Of a stretch of 64,000 bases of DNA, positions 45,331 to 56,649 are shown one piece after another. Origin of the DNA: Blastobasis lacticolella (taxonomy: Eukaryota; Arthropoda; Insecta; Lepidoptera; Blastobasidae). Made by a program: the position numbers and the translations under genes. Under the pieces are notes generated by a model. That model did not search any database. It was not told the DNA's origin and worked only from the letters and a program-made list of their open reading frames with translations. Where the stretch lies: the NCBI GenBank assembly GCA_905147135.1, contig LR990067.1, forward strand, positions 5,332,001 to 5,396,000. Direction: 5' to 3'. The first letter of the stretch is position 1, and each line of letters starts with the position of its first letter.

Positions 45331-45650
45331 CTCGAAGTATCAAATATAATAAATGATCTTTCCGAAAAAATGTTTCGTAACATATTGAATCACTTAAATT
45401 TCAATGACATCGTGAACTGCAGTAAAGTGTGTGTTTACTGGAAGAACCTTGTAGAAAGGTTAGGCAAGTATTTTTAGATGAAGATGCACTCCCAGTAGTG
45501 CCCGTACGTGTTTTGAAACAGTCAGCGGTCATCGGGTCTGTCGGGGCGCCAGCGGTACCATTTCATGCGTAGTTGGGAAGATATAAATGAATTCGAAAAC
45601 TCCTCCCGCGCACAACATATGCCTAAATATGCATATATAATAAAGAAGAA
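45316..45650 (+). pseudogene. Diverged F-box relic with an intact 53-codon F-box ORF
   Basis: The ATG at 45316 opens MSSSHLEVSNIINDLSEKMF, RNILNHLNFNDIVNCSKVCV, YWKNLVERLGKYF and stops at TAG 45475-45477. The complete F-box is preserved in this short frame. Downstream family sequence (QHMP region) continues with stops to about 45630. The twin at 42341 has a deletion in the F-box. Probably a relic, though a 53-aa F-box-only peptide is conceivable. Confidence 0.7.
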
Positions 45651-45706
45651 ACGCAAATGTTTGAAATGTTGATGTACATTTTAAAATTATAGGGAAAATG
45701 ACAATA

Positions 45707-45981
45707 TTCACGACGTCAATAGGCAGATTTATAGAATACGGTATGACAGACAATTATCCGCACCTGAAGCGGTCATACTCTACGGACCGTTGACGATGAC
45801 ATTTAGTTTCACCTGTCACAGAGATTTCCCTGAATCATGGTTGCTCAACGTCGATATAATTGCTTTTAAATACTTTGTGTACAGACATTTCCATAATGAA
45901 AAATATAGAAAACTTATGTTGATATACATCGACCATAATTTCATTGTGTCTTTGAAGAGGATGTTTTTCACCGAAGAATGA
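45707..45981 (+). pseudogene. Diverged F-box relic, C-terminal end
   Basis: Open from 45790: MTMTFSFTCHRDFPESWLLN, VDIIAFKYFVYRHFHNEKYR, KLMLIYIDHNFIVSLKRMFF, ending TEE. Just before, DVNRQIYRIRYDRQLSAPEA is readable. This is the second copy of the 41330-42070 duplication and keeps a normal-looking stop at 45979. Confidence 0.75.
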
Positions 45982-46470
45982 ATTCTTCTTCTTCGGTGTC
46001 AATCATCCTCTCCAATGACGTAACGACATTATCAAATTCCAGATTGACCAGTAGTTTTTGAAATGTTAATCATATATTATTTTAATTTATGTAATCTTTT
46101 TCTTTAGCGTGTATTTTTTTTATATTTTTTTGTGTATTTAATTAAGTAGGTTGCTTATTTTAAGGGAACTATTTAAAGATATTAATATATGTACCTAGTG
46201 CCCTGTAACATGAGTATAACAAATACTCATGGAACACCTATTGATAATAGAAGAAAGAAATGTATGTCAAGTTCTTATGATATTAAAATGTTTTTTTATA
46301 CCTAATTTTTATATGGCAGATGTCATGCATGTGTAATAGTTGTAAATACATCAACCTACCGCATTATTTTTTCTATCATGTTATAATATTTGTTACGAAA
46401 TGTAAGATGTTCTGGAGATAGTGAGACTCCATTGCTTTCGAATAATTTTAAAGTCTTTTGTTTTCTTTTT
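45715..46470 (+). repeat. Local duplication, copy 2 (partner 41330-42070)
   Basis: Matches 41330-42070 almost throughout; the 3' part 45982-46470 is AT-rich and without a gene. It ends where the Jockey-like LINE fragment begins. Confidence 0.8.
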
Positions 46471-46489
46471 TCAGATATCAATATTTTAA

Positions 46490-47530
46490 ATTTGTTAATT
46501 ACTCTTTGTTTGATATTAAAGAAGACGTGTATAGCTGTGTGTATGCTGTAGTGAATACATGTATTATGCATACATGTCACGCCGAGCCGACATCGCTGCA
46601 GCCAAAATGCAGCGACTACTGGACCTGTTGCCGGACTGGCTGGACAAGTGGAAGATGTCGGTCAACGTGGGCAAGACGGCGGCCTTCATCACCGGTAGCC
46701 AGCGCAACCTGCCGCCACCTCTGAGCCTCCGAGGACAGGCCGTGAGCTGGGAGCCCACGGTGCGCTACCTGGGCTGCACCATCGATCGCGCGCTGCGCAT
46801 GGCGCCGCAGGTGGAGAACTCAGTCCGACAGGCGCGAGCCGCGCGCGCGCTGCTGCGCCCGATACTGCAGTCCCAATTGCCACACCGCACCAAACAGCAG
46901 ATCTAGGGTGCCTACATCCGCCCACGCCTGCTTTATGCCGCCCCTGCCTGGTACCCGCTCTGCGCCGACGCCCACCGCCGGAAACTGCAGGCCATGCAAA
47001 ACATCTCGCTGCGAGTCATCGTCGGAGCGGGCCGTTAAGTCCGCAACGCTGCATTGCGCACGACCTGCGCATGCCTTTGGTGGAGGAGTTCGTCCAGAGT
47101 CTGGCGCGTCGCATGTTCGACCGCGCCGACAACGGGCGACACAAACATCTACAGGGCCTCGTTCCTCTCCATGCCCGCCCCCCCTAAGGGTCGCCCCTAC
47201 CACCGGGAGCTGCTAAGAAGCTCACCAGAAGCCCACGTATCACCCCCATCCCCTCCTTCACCAGCACCCATGTGGCAGATGGACTGAGCCCCATCTGCAA
47301 CATGAGAAGCTAAAATCATACAATGAAGCCTTATAGGCACTAAAAGCCTAAACACCGGGTGAAGCCTTATAGGCACTAATCAGCCTTACTTAATATGACG
47401 ACGCCAGCAAGGCGCAATCCAACGCCATAACCTGACCGGCCAGGACACAGCTTGGCTGAGAAGACGCCCGGGCACGGGGTTAGCCCCATAGCCCCGCACC
47501 TGACTCCGCAGAGTAGGAGCAGAAGACCGG
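46490..47530 (+). mobile_element. Jockey-like LINE 3' fragment
   Basis: The RT C-terminal part is open from 46559 to a TAG at 46903: LLDLLPDWLDKWKMSVNVGK, TAAFITGSQRNLPPPLSLRG, VRYLGCTIDRALRM, ARALLRPILQSQLPHRTK. It continues after the stop with AYIRPRLLYAAPAWYPLC. The GC-rich base composition and these motifs are those of Jockey-clade RTs. The presumed 3' UTR holds two copies of gccttataggcacta (about 47322 and 47368). Several stops and frameshifts; 5'-truncated. Confidence 0.78.
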
Positions 47531-47539
47531 CATGCATGC

Positions 47540-48010
47540 AAACAAGCGACAGCGTACTGATTCACATCTAGAATTTATTGACTTATGAACAGAATAACAT
47601 TCGGTTAATATCTTACGCTAACAATTATTACCAAGGTACCTTATACAATTAAGATTAAATCGCTAGCGGCCTAGCTCAGCGGTTCGACCACGGGGATTAC
47701 CCTTGGCCGCCGTTACATTTATCTATTCTTCTTCCCATAGGACAATCACAACGGAACGAAGTAATTTCGGAGTATTCAGAGTCGCGGTATCTAGACGGAA
47801 CTTTACCGGGAGTGTCCATAGAACGGAGATTAACGGACGCGGATAAAGGGTTAGCGCGGTGCTATGTCCTATCCCTAGTTTGCCCCGGGGCTCTAATTAT
47901 CTATTCCGGACGGATCCTAATCATCATTAGTCGGTATCCTAGTTTTATCTAGCTTCCACGCTAGGATACCACGAAAACAAAACAGGCACTGGTTTTACCA
48001 CCCTAGAATA
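47540..48010. other. Unassigned block, possibly a solo LTR
   Basis: GC-neutral, non-coding, different in composition from both neighbours. An AATAAA on the minus strand (gtcaataaattctag) and no ORF would fit an LTR in reverse orientation, but I could not identify ends or a target duplication. Confidence 0.25.
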
Positions 48011-48013
48011 TAG

Positions 48014-48226
48014 CAGTGCATGGCCGATTGGGCAGTAAAGTTCTCGAGTGGCGGCCACGTCCCGAAAGACGCAGCGTGGGTAGTCCCACAAGGTGGACCG
48101 ATGACCTGGTAAAATCGCAGGTACCAGCTGGATGCGGAAGGCACAGGACCGGCCATTGTGGAGATCTCTGGATGAAGCCTATGCCCAGCTGTGGGCGTCT
48201 ATCGGCTGATATGATGATGATGATGT
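48014..48226 (+). mobile_element. RTE-type LINE 3' end
   Basis: Encodes RLGSKVLEWRPRPERRSVG then RWTDDLVK, with a frameshift before a CGRHRTGH-like end, followed by a (ATGATG)n tail. This is the C-terminal signature of RTE-clade reverse transcriptases. A better copy is at 49790-50262. Confidence 0.75.
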
Positions 48227-48229
48227 GCA

Positions 48230-49270
48230 TATTTTGGTCCGATCACTTAATAATTTATTTAATCTTCATATATCGTTTCTGCTGGGCAATTATATTGGTT
48301 CACCTCCTAGATCAGAGCCTGGGAGGAATCTGCCCACTGATCCGCCTCACTCGCTAACAAAGGCTAGGGTCGTTTCTTAAACTCGTTCGAAAATGAATTG
48401 GCACAGAAGAAGATAAAGTCTTGATGGCCAGTACTCATAGTCAACTAGCCAGTTACTGAAGTAAACAATATTATAATTTTCGTATATAACCTATGAGGAC
48501 ATGATGAAGAATAGGATCCAGCAGTTATCTTTAATGACATGAACACGAAAAAGACTGTAATCTCCGCCGTCTATGAAATCGGCATGACAACCATATGACA
48601 TGAAAAAAATAAATGGCAAAAGGTTATCAATCGTTTTGGGAAAAAAATTAATTTAATGTAAAATTTAAATACAATTAATAATGAATAATCGAATAGATTT
48701 ATTAACGATTTTACACTACCCCCATCCCTACTGTGCACTGTCAAAATTCATATTATCCTAAAGATAAAGTGGAATCAAGGTATGGCGAGCTTCCCTTATT
48801 GTGTCACTTGTTATTCCATCCCATCCAGTGGCTCAATCGGGTCGCAATTGCTTTATAATTGACTCTACTTCAACTTTGTCTGTATCCAGGAGAAAAATCG
48901 AGTTAGGCGGAGAATAAATATGTCTATAGACACGCATTGAAAAGTTAGTTGCTTTTATAAGGGGTTTTGATCGGTCGATATGCTGACTTCTGTACAGCGC
49001 AGATTAAATATCACAACTGATAGTTCTCAGATATAAAGACCTTATGGCATTAACATATACCTTACAGTATTAAGTAGTTTTATTTAAGCCGGTTTTAGAT
49101 AAACATAAGTAAAAACGTATAGAATTTTAACTAGTAATAGTTACAATTCTAAATCGTAAGAGTATTGTGATGTCTATGTGTATTTATTGTCATTTAACCT
49201 TTGTTCGTGCTCCGTGCATTATCTGAGTTATAGCTTACATTTAGGTGCGCAGCAACCTAACGCAGTCGAA
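48230..49270. other. No gene recognised
   Basis: About 1 kb, mostly AT-rich, without a supportable ORF. Two short GC-richer patches at about 48300-48350 and 48820-48850 match nothing I recognise. Confidence 0.4.
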
Positions 49271-49601
49271 AGATGGCGCTGCCGGTATTTTACATCGCGC
49301 TAACGATTCACCCCGCTGTAAAAGGTACATCAAGACGGATCAGTTTCTTCCTTACTAAACATTTAGACATTGTAAATCAATTATCTGTAATTTTTGAAAT
49401 CGTATTTTTAATACGATCGATAGTAGACTTATTATACGCCCATCCCCATGGAGTGTCGCATCTGATGGAGCACTTGAAACCCCTCCAGGCTAATGGCGTC
49501 CTCAAGGAGTTTAGTAGGTGGGTGCTTAGGTTTTACAGCGAGTCCCGCATAGTTGTTTACATTGCATCGGTGAAAAGTACTTTTATTAACTTTAAACTAG
49601 C

Positions 49602-49770
49602 ATGGCTTTAAAGTGCAATGCGTGCGGGTGGTTTTTATCCGCGCTGGTGGGCCAGTATAATAGTCGGATGGATGGCTCGGATGAACGCTTTGGAGAAGCG
49701 GTTTGAGGAAAGGGAAGCCGAGCCTGCACATTGCATCCAAGCGCTGGAGGACACCGTTGCAAGACTTAAG
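49602..49770 (+). mobile_element. CR1-type LINE ORF1 fragment, internally deleted
   Basis: The ATG at 49602 opens MALKCNACGWFLSALVGQ, the same start as the intact ORF1 at 23181. It then jumps into the coiled-coil part in another frame (MARMNALEKRFEEREAEPAH). The middle ~120 codons are missing. The upstream 49270-49601 may be the 5' UTR of the same element. Confidence 0.7.
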
Positions 49771-50247
49771 CTCGACTTAATATATAATATACTCTCTTTA
49801 TATACATTTATATATCTCTTTATATGTGTGTTGCCAGTGATGACTTACGGAGCTGAAACGTGGCCACTCACTATGGGCCTTATAAGAAAGCTCACTGTTA
49901 CCCAAAGGGCAATGGAAAGAGCTATGCTCGGAGTTTCTTTGCGCGATCGAGTCAGAAATGAGGAGATCCGCAAGCGAACCAAGGTCACCGACATAGCTCT
50001 AAGGATTGCCAGACTGAAGTGGCAGTGGGCAGGGCACATAGCTCGAAGAACAGATGGCCGATGGGGCAGTAAAGTTCTCGAGTGGCGGCCACGTACCGGT
50101 AGACGCAGCGTGGGTAGGCCTCCTACAAGGTGGACCGACGACCTGGTAAGGATCGCAGGTACCAGCTGGATGCGGAAAGCACAGGACCGGTCTTTGTGGA
50201 GATCTCTGGGGGAGGCCTATGCCCAGCAGTGGGCGTCTTCTGGCTGA
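49618..50247 (+). CDS. Chimeric ORF: CR1-type coiled coil joined to RTE reverse transcriptase tail
   Basis: 209 open codons. The first ~60 come from the CR1-type ORF1 remnant. From about 49790 the frame encodes the RTE-clade RT tail: MTYGAETWPLTMGLIRKLTV, RAMERAMLGVSLRDRVRNEE, KWQWAGHIARRTDGRWGSKV, LEWRPRTGRRSVGRPPTRWT, DDLVRIAGTSWMRKAQDRSL and ending QQWASSG. The two sources are fused in frame, with a TATA-rich joint at 49780-49830. It is most likely an accident of a 5'-truncated RTE insertion into the older fragment; no catalytic RT motif is present. Confidence 0.65.
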   Translation: MRAGGFYPRWWASIIVGWMARMNALEKRFEEREAEPAHCIQALEDTVARLKLDLIYNILSLYTFIYLFICVLPVMTYGAETWPLTMGLIRKLTVTQRAMERAMLGVSLRDRVRNEEIRKRTKVTDIALRIARLKWQWAGHIARRTDGRWGSKVLEWRPRTGRRSVGRPPTRWTDDLVRIAGTSWMRKAQDRSLWRSLGEAYAQQWASSG

Positions 50248-50262
50248 TGATGATGATGATGA
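49790..50262 (+). mobile_element. RTE-type LINE, 5'-truncated, with (TGA)n tail
   Basis: 3' end of an RTE element: RT C terminus to the stop at 50247, with a (TGATGA)n tail up to about 50266. It sits directly before the mariner element at 50270, with the tail providing the TA target. Confidence 0.82.
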
Positions 50263-50269
50263 TGATATA

Positions 50270-51470
50270 CAGGGTGTCCCAGAAGTGACACGTCACAGTG
50301 ACACCAGGGGTAGGTCAGCGTATGAGGCACCGAACCAGCCTAACATGACCCCAGTAAAAGTTGCACGGTTTTCGAGTTATTGCCAAAATAAAGTTTTTAC
50401 TGAATTTTCCCTTTTTTTAACAGTGCTACTGCCAGCATTCACTTGGAAAGCTCTCGAAGTTAGTTTTTTTTATGTGTATGGAACCATGAATAGTTAATTA
50501 AGATTTTTGAAATGTTATTTTGTCAATAAGTTGAGTAAAATGCTGAAAAATACGGGATTTATCTCGATTTAAATTTTCAGCAAAAAAATAATTTCAACTT
50601 TGACCACCTGCCGTGAAAAAAAATCCTAGAAACGAAACGAGCAAATAACGTGGAAAAGTTGAGCATGTTATGCAGATTCAGAAATGGTACAATACACTGC
50701 AATAAGATAGGAATTCGTATCACTTTAACGTGCCCTATTGAACTAAATCAGAACTAGGAACCCCGCAAGCTGTCGCTGCTAGGTAAAAAATAATGCTATA
50801 CACTACGATATCTCATTTATTACCTGATCCTTTTATCATTAGCCAAATGTGCGAGAGTGAAAGAGATGGAAATAATGTTTATCTACCTTTTGAAGGGTAT
50901 TGTTGGCTGATGGCCGAATAAAAGTTCAGTTAACAATAAAAACATGTTTAACTTTCATTGGTTTATTTTAATAATTTAAATTTATTTACAATAAGTGTTC
51001 GAATTGTCTCCCTCGGTTTCTTATGCACAAATTACATCGTCTGATAAAATTTCTGCTTAATTTTCTTAAACTTATATCCGATATGGTCCGAGCTGCGTCG
51101 AATACACGTTGCCGTAATTCTTCTTCAGATCGTATTGGTTTACAATAAACTTTATCTTTCAAACATCCCCAATAAAAAAAATCTAGTGGATTTAGATCCG
51201 GGGAACGCGGTGGCCATAAAATTGGTCCTAGTCGCCCGATCCATCTCTGTGTAGTGTATGGAACACATAAAAAAAACTAACTTCGAGAGCTTTCCAAGTG
51301 AATGCTGGCAGTAGCACTGTTAAAAAAAGGGAAAATTCAGTAAAAACTTTATTTTGGCAATAACTCGAAAACCGTGCAACTTTTACTGGGGTCATGTTAG
51401 GCTGGTTCGGTGCCTCATACGCTGACCTACCCCTGGTGTCACTGTGACGTGTCACTTCTGGGACACCCTG
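50270..51470 (-). mobile_element. Internally deleted mariner-type element with ~220-bp inverted repeats
   Basis: The ends are cagggtgtcccagaagtgac and gtcacttctgggacaccctg, flanked by TA (50268-50269 and 51471-51472). The inverted repeats run about 50270-50490 and 51250-51470 and seem almost identical. The interior holds the C-terminal part of a transposase on the minus strand. TA duplications and the transposase motif place it in the IS630-Tc1-mariner superfamily. The N-terminal two thirds of the transposase are lost. Confidence 0.88.
50986..51246 (-). pseudogene. Mariner-type transposase, C-terminal fragment
   Basis: Reads WIGRLGPILWPPRSPDLNPL then DFFYWGCLKDKVYCKPIRSE, ELRQRVFDAARTISDISLRK, ending with TAA at 50986. 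The SPDLNPLDFF motif carries the third catalytic Asp of mariner-family DDD transposases. The first two catalytic Asp residues and the DNA-binding domain are absent. There is no start Met, so this is a remnant. Confidence 0.85.
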
Positions 51471-51707
51471 TATATAAAATACAGTAAGGTACATGTTAAA
51501 ATGGCAGGTGTGATAAGTACATAACAATTTTTGTTGCCCTGCTTCCCAAACTAGGAATAACCTGTATCTTTGGAATCAGTGAAATCACCCATGGCGCCAC
51601 ATCATATTTTAGATTATGGTTACAATTATTAAACTTAAGAAAGAAAGAAATATGAGATTATAAAGATATACTACATAATCTTAATAGAAAGTTAATTTAC
51701 GGTTAGT

Positions 51708-51710
<3 letters not shown>

Positions 51711-51775
<65 letters not shown>

Positions 51776-51829
51776 GTGTGTGTGCGTGTGTGTGTGTGTG
51801 TGTGTGCGTGTGTGTGTGTGTGTGTGTGT
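51711..51829. repeat. (TG)n microsatellite
   Basis: About 119 bases of TG repeats with three interspersed GC steps (gcgtgtg) near 51770, 51785 and 51807. Confidence 0.97.
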
Positions 51830-51919
51830 TAGAACTGAAATATACATTGGTTTGAGTATAAATAAGTCAGTAGGTGAGTAAGTTTTCTGTTTCAATGTAA
51901 GTTAGTTTCGGAAGTGGAC

Positions 51920-54900
51920 CGCGAGCAGGAAGCCTTAGGGAACGTTGTGTAAAGGTGTGTGGTAAAGGTGGGTCTTCGGCTGGACGAGCGTGACCGCGTG
52001 AGCTGCCAGCGCGTGGGGTCTATCCCGGAGGACGACGGCGGTGCGATGCGGCCACGCCCGATCGCGGTGCGGCTGGCGCGTCGTTCCCTACGAACGAGTT
52101 GCTGAAGGCTGCGTGGGTGCGACGTACGCCTATAAACTGAGGGCGTCGGTATCGCGTCAACCCCGCCGCGATTCTACATAAACGAACGCCTCACGCGGGA
52201 GAACAGGCGACTATTTTATGCGGTTCGGGAGTCGGCGCGTAACCTGCAGTGGCGGCACGTCTGGACACGCGACGGCAAGATCTACACCCGTATGACACGT
52301 ACTTACAAATTATCTATCTATTATCAATTACACAAACACGAGTATCTACCAACACAATCATTTCTACGACTACCTACAAAACATAAACGCGAATACCTAC
52401 AAACAAAATCTTTTTTAACTATATCAACTTATTACTTTCATTTTCACAAACAAACCTAATTACATTTACTATCTACCCTATATATACACAAACACATAAT
52501 TCACTACCGACATCAGCACCTACTCATAAGACTATTAACACTAAACTCAATTCCAAACATAAACAACCAATAACGCTATTAATTTTGATAAACACAGAAC
52601 AAATTACACTTCCAGTCAACTCAGCACTTGTTTAACCTAACCGGCCCGACAAACAAAAGCAGATATTGTAATTACAAACCGACAATATCTTTAGTGAACA
52701 GTCTCAGTCACATTCAATAGCAAAAAACGCCTTAAGTTGGGTCTAATTAACGCGGGTTCCCTAGGCACACGGCATCATGAGTTCCAAGTGGCTATGGACC
52801 GTCACAAGGTCGACATCCTAGCAGTCAACGAGACATGGCTGCGGGAAAATGAGACCGGCGGCAGAGCGCCAAATGTGGCTAACTATAGGTTGTTACACCT
52901 CCCGATCCGGCTACTATACGCTCGCGGGTCGGCGGGGTGGGGTTCTACGTTGCGCGCGGGGTATCCGTCAAGCCTTTGCCCCACCCGTCGGCTCCCCAAG
53001 TTGAACAGATGTGTTATTGTTATCAGTACAGCCTACAGGCCCCCATGGTTGAGCCTCGATACGTTTATTGACGCAATGTCGGACTCACTAGGCACATTTA
53101 CATGGGCAAATTATATTATTATGCTCGGCGATTTTAATATTAATTTACTTGACAACAGATAAACACTAAAAAGTTATTAGACTTATTTTAATGTTTTCGA
53201 TTGACGCAGTATGTTTCGCAGCCGACAGACACACCTCACACACAGAAGTGCAACTTTAATCAATATTGTGGCCATAGATTTTAAGGTAAGTGAGCTACAC
53301 GTCGACCACATTAGGGACCTTAGTGGCCATGCATTTGTGACATTTGAGGTTAACATTGCGAAGCCCAAACCAGTACCATTTAATTGAATACGTAGGAATT
53401 TAAAATCGATAGATCTAGAACTCTTCAACGCCACTTTAGGTATTATTGACTGGAATTATATTTCCTTATTAAAATTGGTTGATGACATTTTGACACTTTT
53501 GAACCAATCTTTGCTAACTATTTTTGACTTGCATGCACCATTACATAATATTCCAGTAAAATAACACTCGTCCATGGATAACTTTTAATATTTAGCAAAT
53601 GATGTCCAAACGCGACAAGGCCCATGCTCGTGCTTACTCCTTTGGACAGGAAGCACATACTAGGTACTACAAAGATCTTAAAAAGTTAATTGATGAGGCG
53701 TTGTTTCGAGAGAAACAAGCCTATTTTGATTTTATTGTTAACTCTAACGTAAATAACTCACGCAATTTTTGGTCTCATATTAAGTGCAATGTTAGGATTC
53801 GCAGCAGTAGCGACGTACCCGACCACCTCATGAGCGACCCCGACGACCTTTTTGAAAGCTTCAGCGGGTCATGGTCAGTAACTCCGAAGTGGAGTATCTT
53901 AAATCGGATTGTGGTAACCTCAGCCGGTTTGAGCTGAGGAAGGTGACGGAGGACTGTATACTTAAGGTTATTAAAAGCCTAAAATAGAATGCAGTTGGAG
54001 TCGATGACATATAATTGGATTGTTATTAATGACTATGGATTACAGTTTGCCAGTTATTACAGCTATTGTCTATAACTCCATTGAAACGGGTATTTTCCCC
54101 ATGGACTGGCAGCACGCTATAGTTAGACCATTAGCTAAAAATAATAACCCGTCTACTTTTAACGACTTGCGACCCATAAGCATTCTGCCTTGTGCTTCCA
54201 ATATTCTGGAAAGTGTGGTGGGAGTCCAAGTCCAGCAATATTTGGAGGATAATTATATCTTGCCCGTGGTACAATCGGGGTTCCGTAAACGACATAGTAT
54301 TACTACAGCATTGCCTCAGGTGGTCGACAACATCTTGGAAGTGCAAAACAGTGGCTAGGGTAACAGTGGCCTCATGACGCTCCTCGACTTCTCACGTGCC
54401 TTCGACTGCATAGACGTGATACTCTTATTGGCTAAACTGAAGTACGACGGCTTCGGTGACCACACTGTGAAATGGTTTGCCGGCTTTTTCGAGAATCGCA
54501 AACAACACATCGAAATAGTGGATGGAAAGGGGGTGAACCACAGGTCAAGACCATCTGCTGTTACACAGAGCGTGCCCAGGGATCGATCCTGGGACTGATT
54601 ATCTTCATCATCTACACCGCAGACATCACAAGAGCCATCCAGCATTGCAAGTATCACATTTATGCTGACGATGTACAGCTTTACATCCCATGTATACCCG
54701 GCGACGTGGACTCTGCCGTTGCAAATTTAAACGGCGACTTGGACAGAATAGCACAATGAGCGAAGTGTAACTCCTTGGTTATAAATGGAAATAAGTCGAA
54801 GTTTATGATTTTGGGTACCACAAAACAGAATAATAAAATTTCAGCGGAGGATGTAAACGTAAAAATCCAAAATCAACCTATTCAGCACGTTGGTGAGGCA

Positions 54901-55460
54901 CGTAACCTGGGCCTAATTTTAGATGAGCAACTCCGCTTTGATAAACACGTATCGACAGTGGTAAGTCAGTGCTATTATAGGTTAAAGATAATATACCAAA
55001 TAAGACCCCTCATCACTACCAAGATAAGATTACAATTGTGTGAGACACTTGTTTTATCCAAGCTGAATTACATGGACATTGTTTATAGCCCTCGGTTGCC
55101 AGCGATAACGCAGAGGCAAATTCAGAAAGTTTAAAACTATTGTGCTAGATTTTGTTTCCCTATACCTCCCCGCACGCACATCACCCCGTATTTAAATAAT
55201 GCAAAAGTTTTGAAAATGTACAATCGTAGGATTCTCCTGTTCGGCGTAGTCAGATATAGTATACCGCCATACCCCGCAGATAAAGTGTTGTGGACCAGCG
55301 AAGTCCAGAACATCACCAGGGCATCGCAGTATTCCATCCTGCTGCAGTACCGTCAGCGCACAGCTGGATTTCGTGGAGCATTTCGATTTTCAGCTACAAA
55401 ATGCTGCAATGGTCTGCCGCTTTCTCTCCGTAGCAATCATTACATTCATTAAATAAAAAA
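51920..55460 (+). mobile_element. Decayed CR1/Jockey-superfamily LINE
   Basis: Relative of the element at 22866. The end of ORF1 is at about 51960-52300 (RFYINERLTRENRRLFYAVR, WRHVWTRDGKIYTRM). ORF2 runs from about 52737 (LGLINAGSLGTRHHEFQVAM, VNETWLRENE, YRPPW, IIMLGDFNINL) through RT pieces: SILPCASNILESVVGVQ, SGFRKRHSITTAL, LLDFSRAFDCIDV, SILGLIIFI, YADDVQLYIP and ARNLGLILDEQLRF. It ends near 55440. At least eight frameshifts or stops. The inter-ORF part 52320-52730 is AT-rich. Older than its relative at 22866. Confidence 0.85.
52727..55452 (+). pseudogene. LINE ORF2 (endonuclease and RT), multiply broken
   Basis: Aligns end to end with the ORF2 at 24630-27445. The endonuclease is in one frame to 53162 with a deletion around residue 70. 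The linker is broken at 53163-53600. RT motifs are split over four frames between 53599 and 55134; YADD is preserved at about 54660. The last part is at 55210-55440. No stretch is functional. Confidence 0.85.
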
Positions 55461-56640
55461 CGTAAAGGAATTTCTTTTGAACAAACAAAAAAATCAGGAA
55501 TTATGTTTGTACTCACCACAATGGTTGAAGGTTCATGGCGTGGATGGTGGCGGGACCATGCCACATTAGGCGACGGACCAATACCAGAGGCCATATCATA
55601 TCATTAATTGTATATTTCTATGGCTTCGTCTCCAATACTACAACAATTGTGATGTTCTGTCATAGATGGCCAAAGAATTCGAGATATTATTCGTGATTGT
55701 AGAGCTGATAAGCTTTAGCGTTAAACTCAACCCGGAAACAGCGTCAAAATCTAATGCATGAGAAATGTGACCCCATCGGCAAATGTAGATGATGCGGAGT
55801 TCGTCAACAGATAAAAACACGCGCTTTACGAGCTCACACGTAAAATTCGACAGATTTGTCTGTTCAACGAAGAACGTGGAAGACCGTCCACTTAGCCAAA
55901 GAGTACAGCCATGGAATCACACTTTGAACGTACGTTCAATTTGTGCGTTGCGTTGATACCTATCGTTGAAGATGTAGAGTTCTTCATAAGGGAATATTAT
56001 TGTCCCAAGGAAGGCCAAGGGTATGCTTTACCGGAGTTTCCGTGGGCGACATAGAATTGTCGGTGAAGCCGATATAAAATTAAAGGAGTGTTAGAAAGTG
56101 ATAATGTGTGTCCGAAGTGTGTGTAGATTTTAAATTATATTTTTGTGTAAGTACCTATTGTAAACCTCCACCTTACAGAAAATCCAGCTAAATAATACTC
56201 TTTTAAATAGAATTGTGTTTCTGCCGGTGAGTAAGGTTTCCAGTGCTCCATGGGGTGGGGATTTGGGGAACCGTGGCTTTGGCAGTGGAGTGGCATTTGC
56301 CTTTTGCTGCCAGAACAACGTGTTATACTCCGTGTGATTCCTCCCGGTGCGGCACAAACCAAGGGAATCCAAAAGATCTGTTTACGTCTTAGACTGACGG
56401 TATATAGCAGACTTCTGGAAAACGTAAAATATGCTACTCCTTTTGGAATATTTAAGTCGTAGTATAGTCTTTGCATCACACGTCTGATGATAATATACAT
56501 GCAGGTCATCAATTGTATATTAATGTATAATTAATCGCAATCTGTCACTAGCTCATAGTCAGTTTATATTACACTATTACCTAATGTGTCTTTCTCCTTT
56601 GCACTCCTTGGTCGTCTCCTGCGTCCCGTCATCCCCGGGC
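55461..56640. other. No gene recognised; old repeats likely
   Basis: Scattered short frames without family resemblance. Around 55490-55600 an ATGGTTGAAGGTTCATGGCG region and around 55640-56090 a stretch with cattgaacgtacgttcaat-like symmetry are unassigned. 56150-56460 is a block with a minus-strand frame (HWKPYSPAETQFYLK) that may belong to an interspersed repeat. No termini could be found. Confidence 0.35.
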
Positions 56641-56649
56641 TAATAGCGA

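Noticed and set aside
47666..47711. tRNA-like stretch gcggcctagctcagcggttc, later ggccgcc
   Set aside because: It contains an A-box-like tagctcagcgg and a ggttcga, but these overlap instead of being ~35-40 bases apart and there is no cloverleaf length. Only a short hairpin remains.
51692..51895. Minus-strand frame of His-Thr repeats
   Set aside because: Pure translation of the (TG)n microsatellite.
55638..55820. Short open frames in 55461-56640
   Set aside because: No family resemblance, no conservation elsewhere in the window, and lengths expected by chance.
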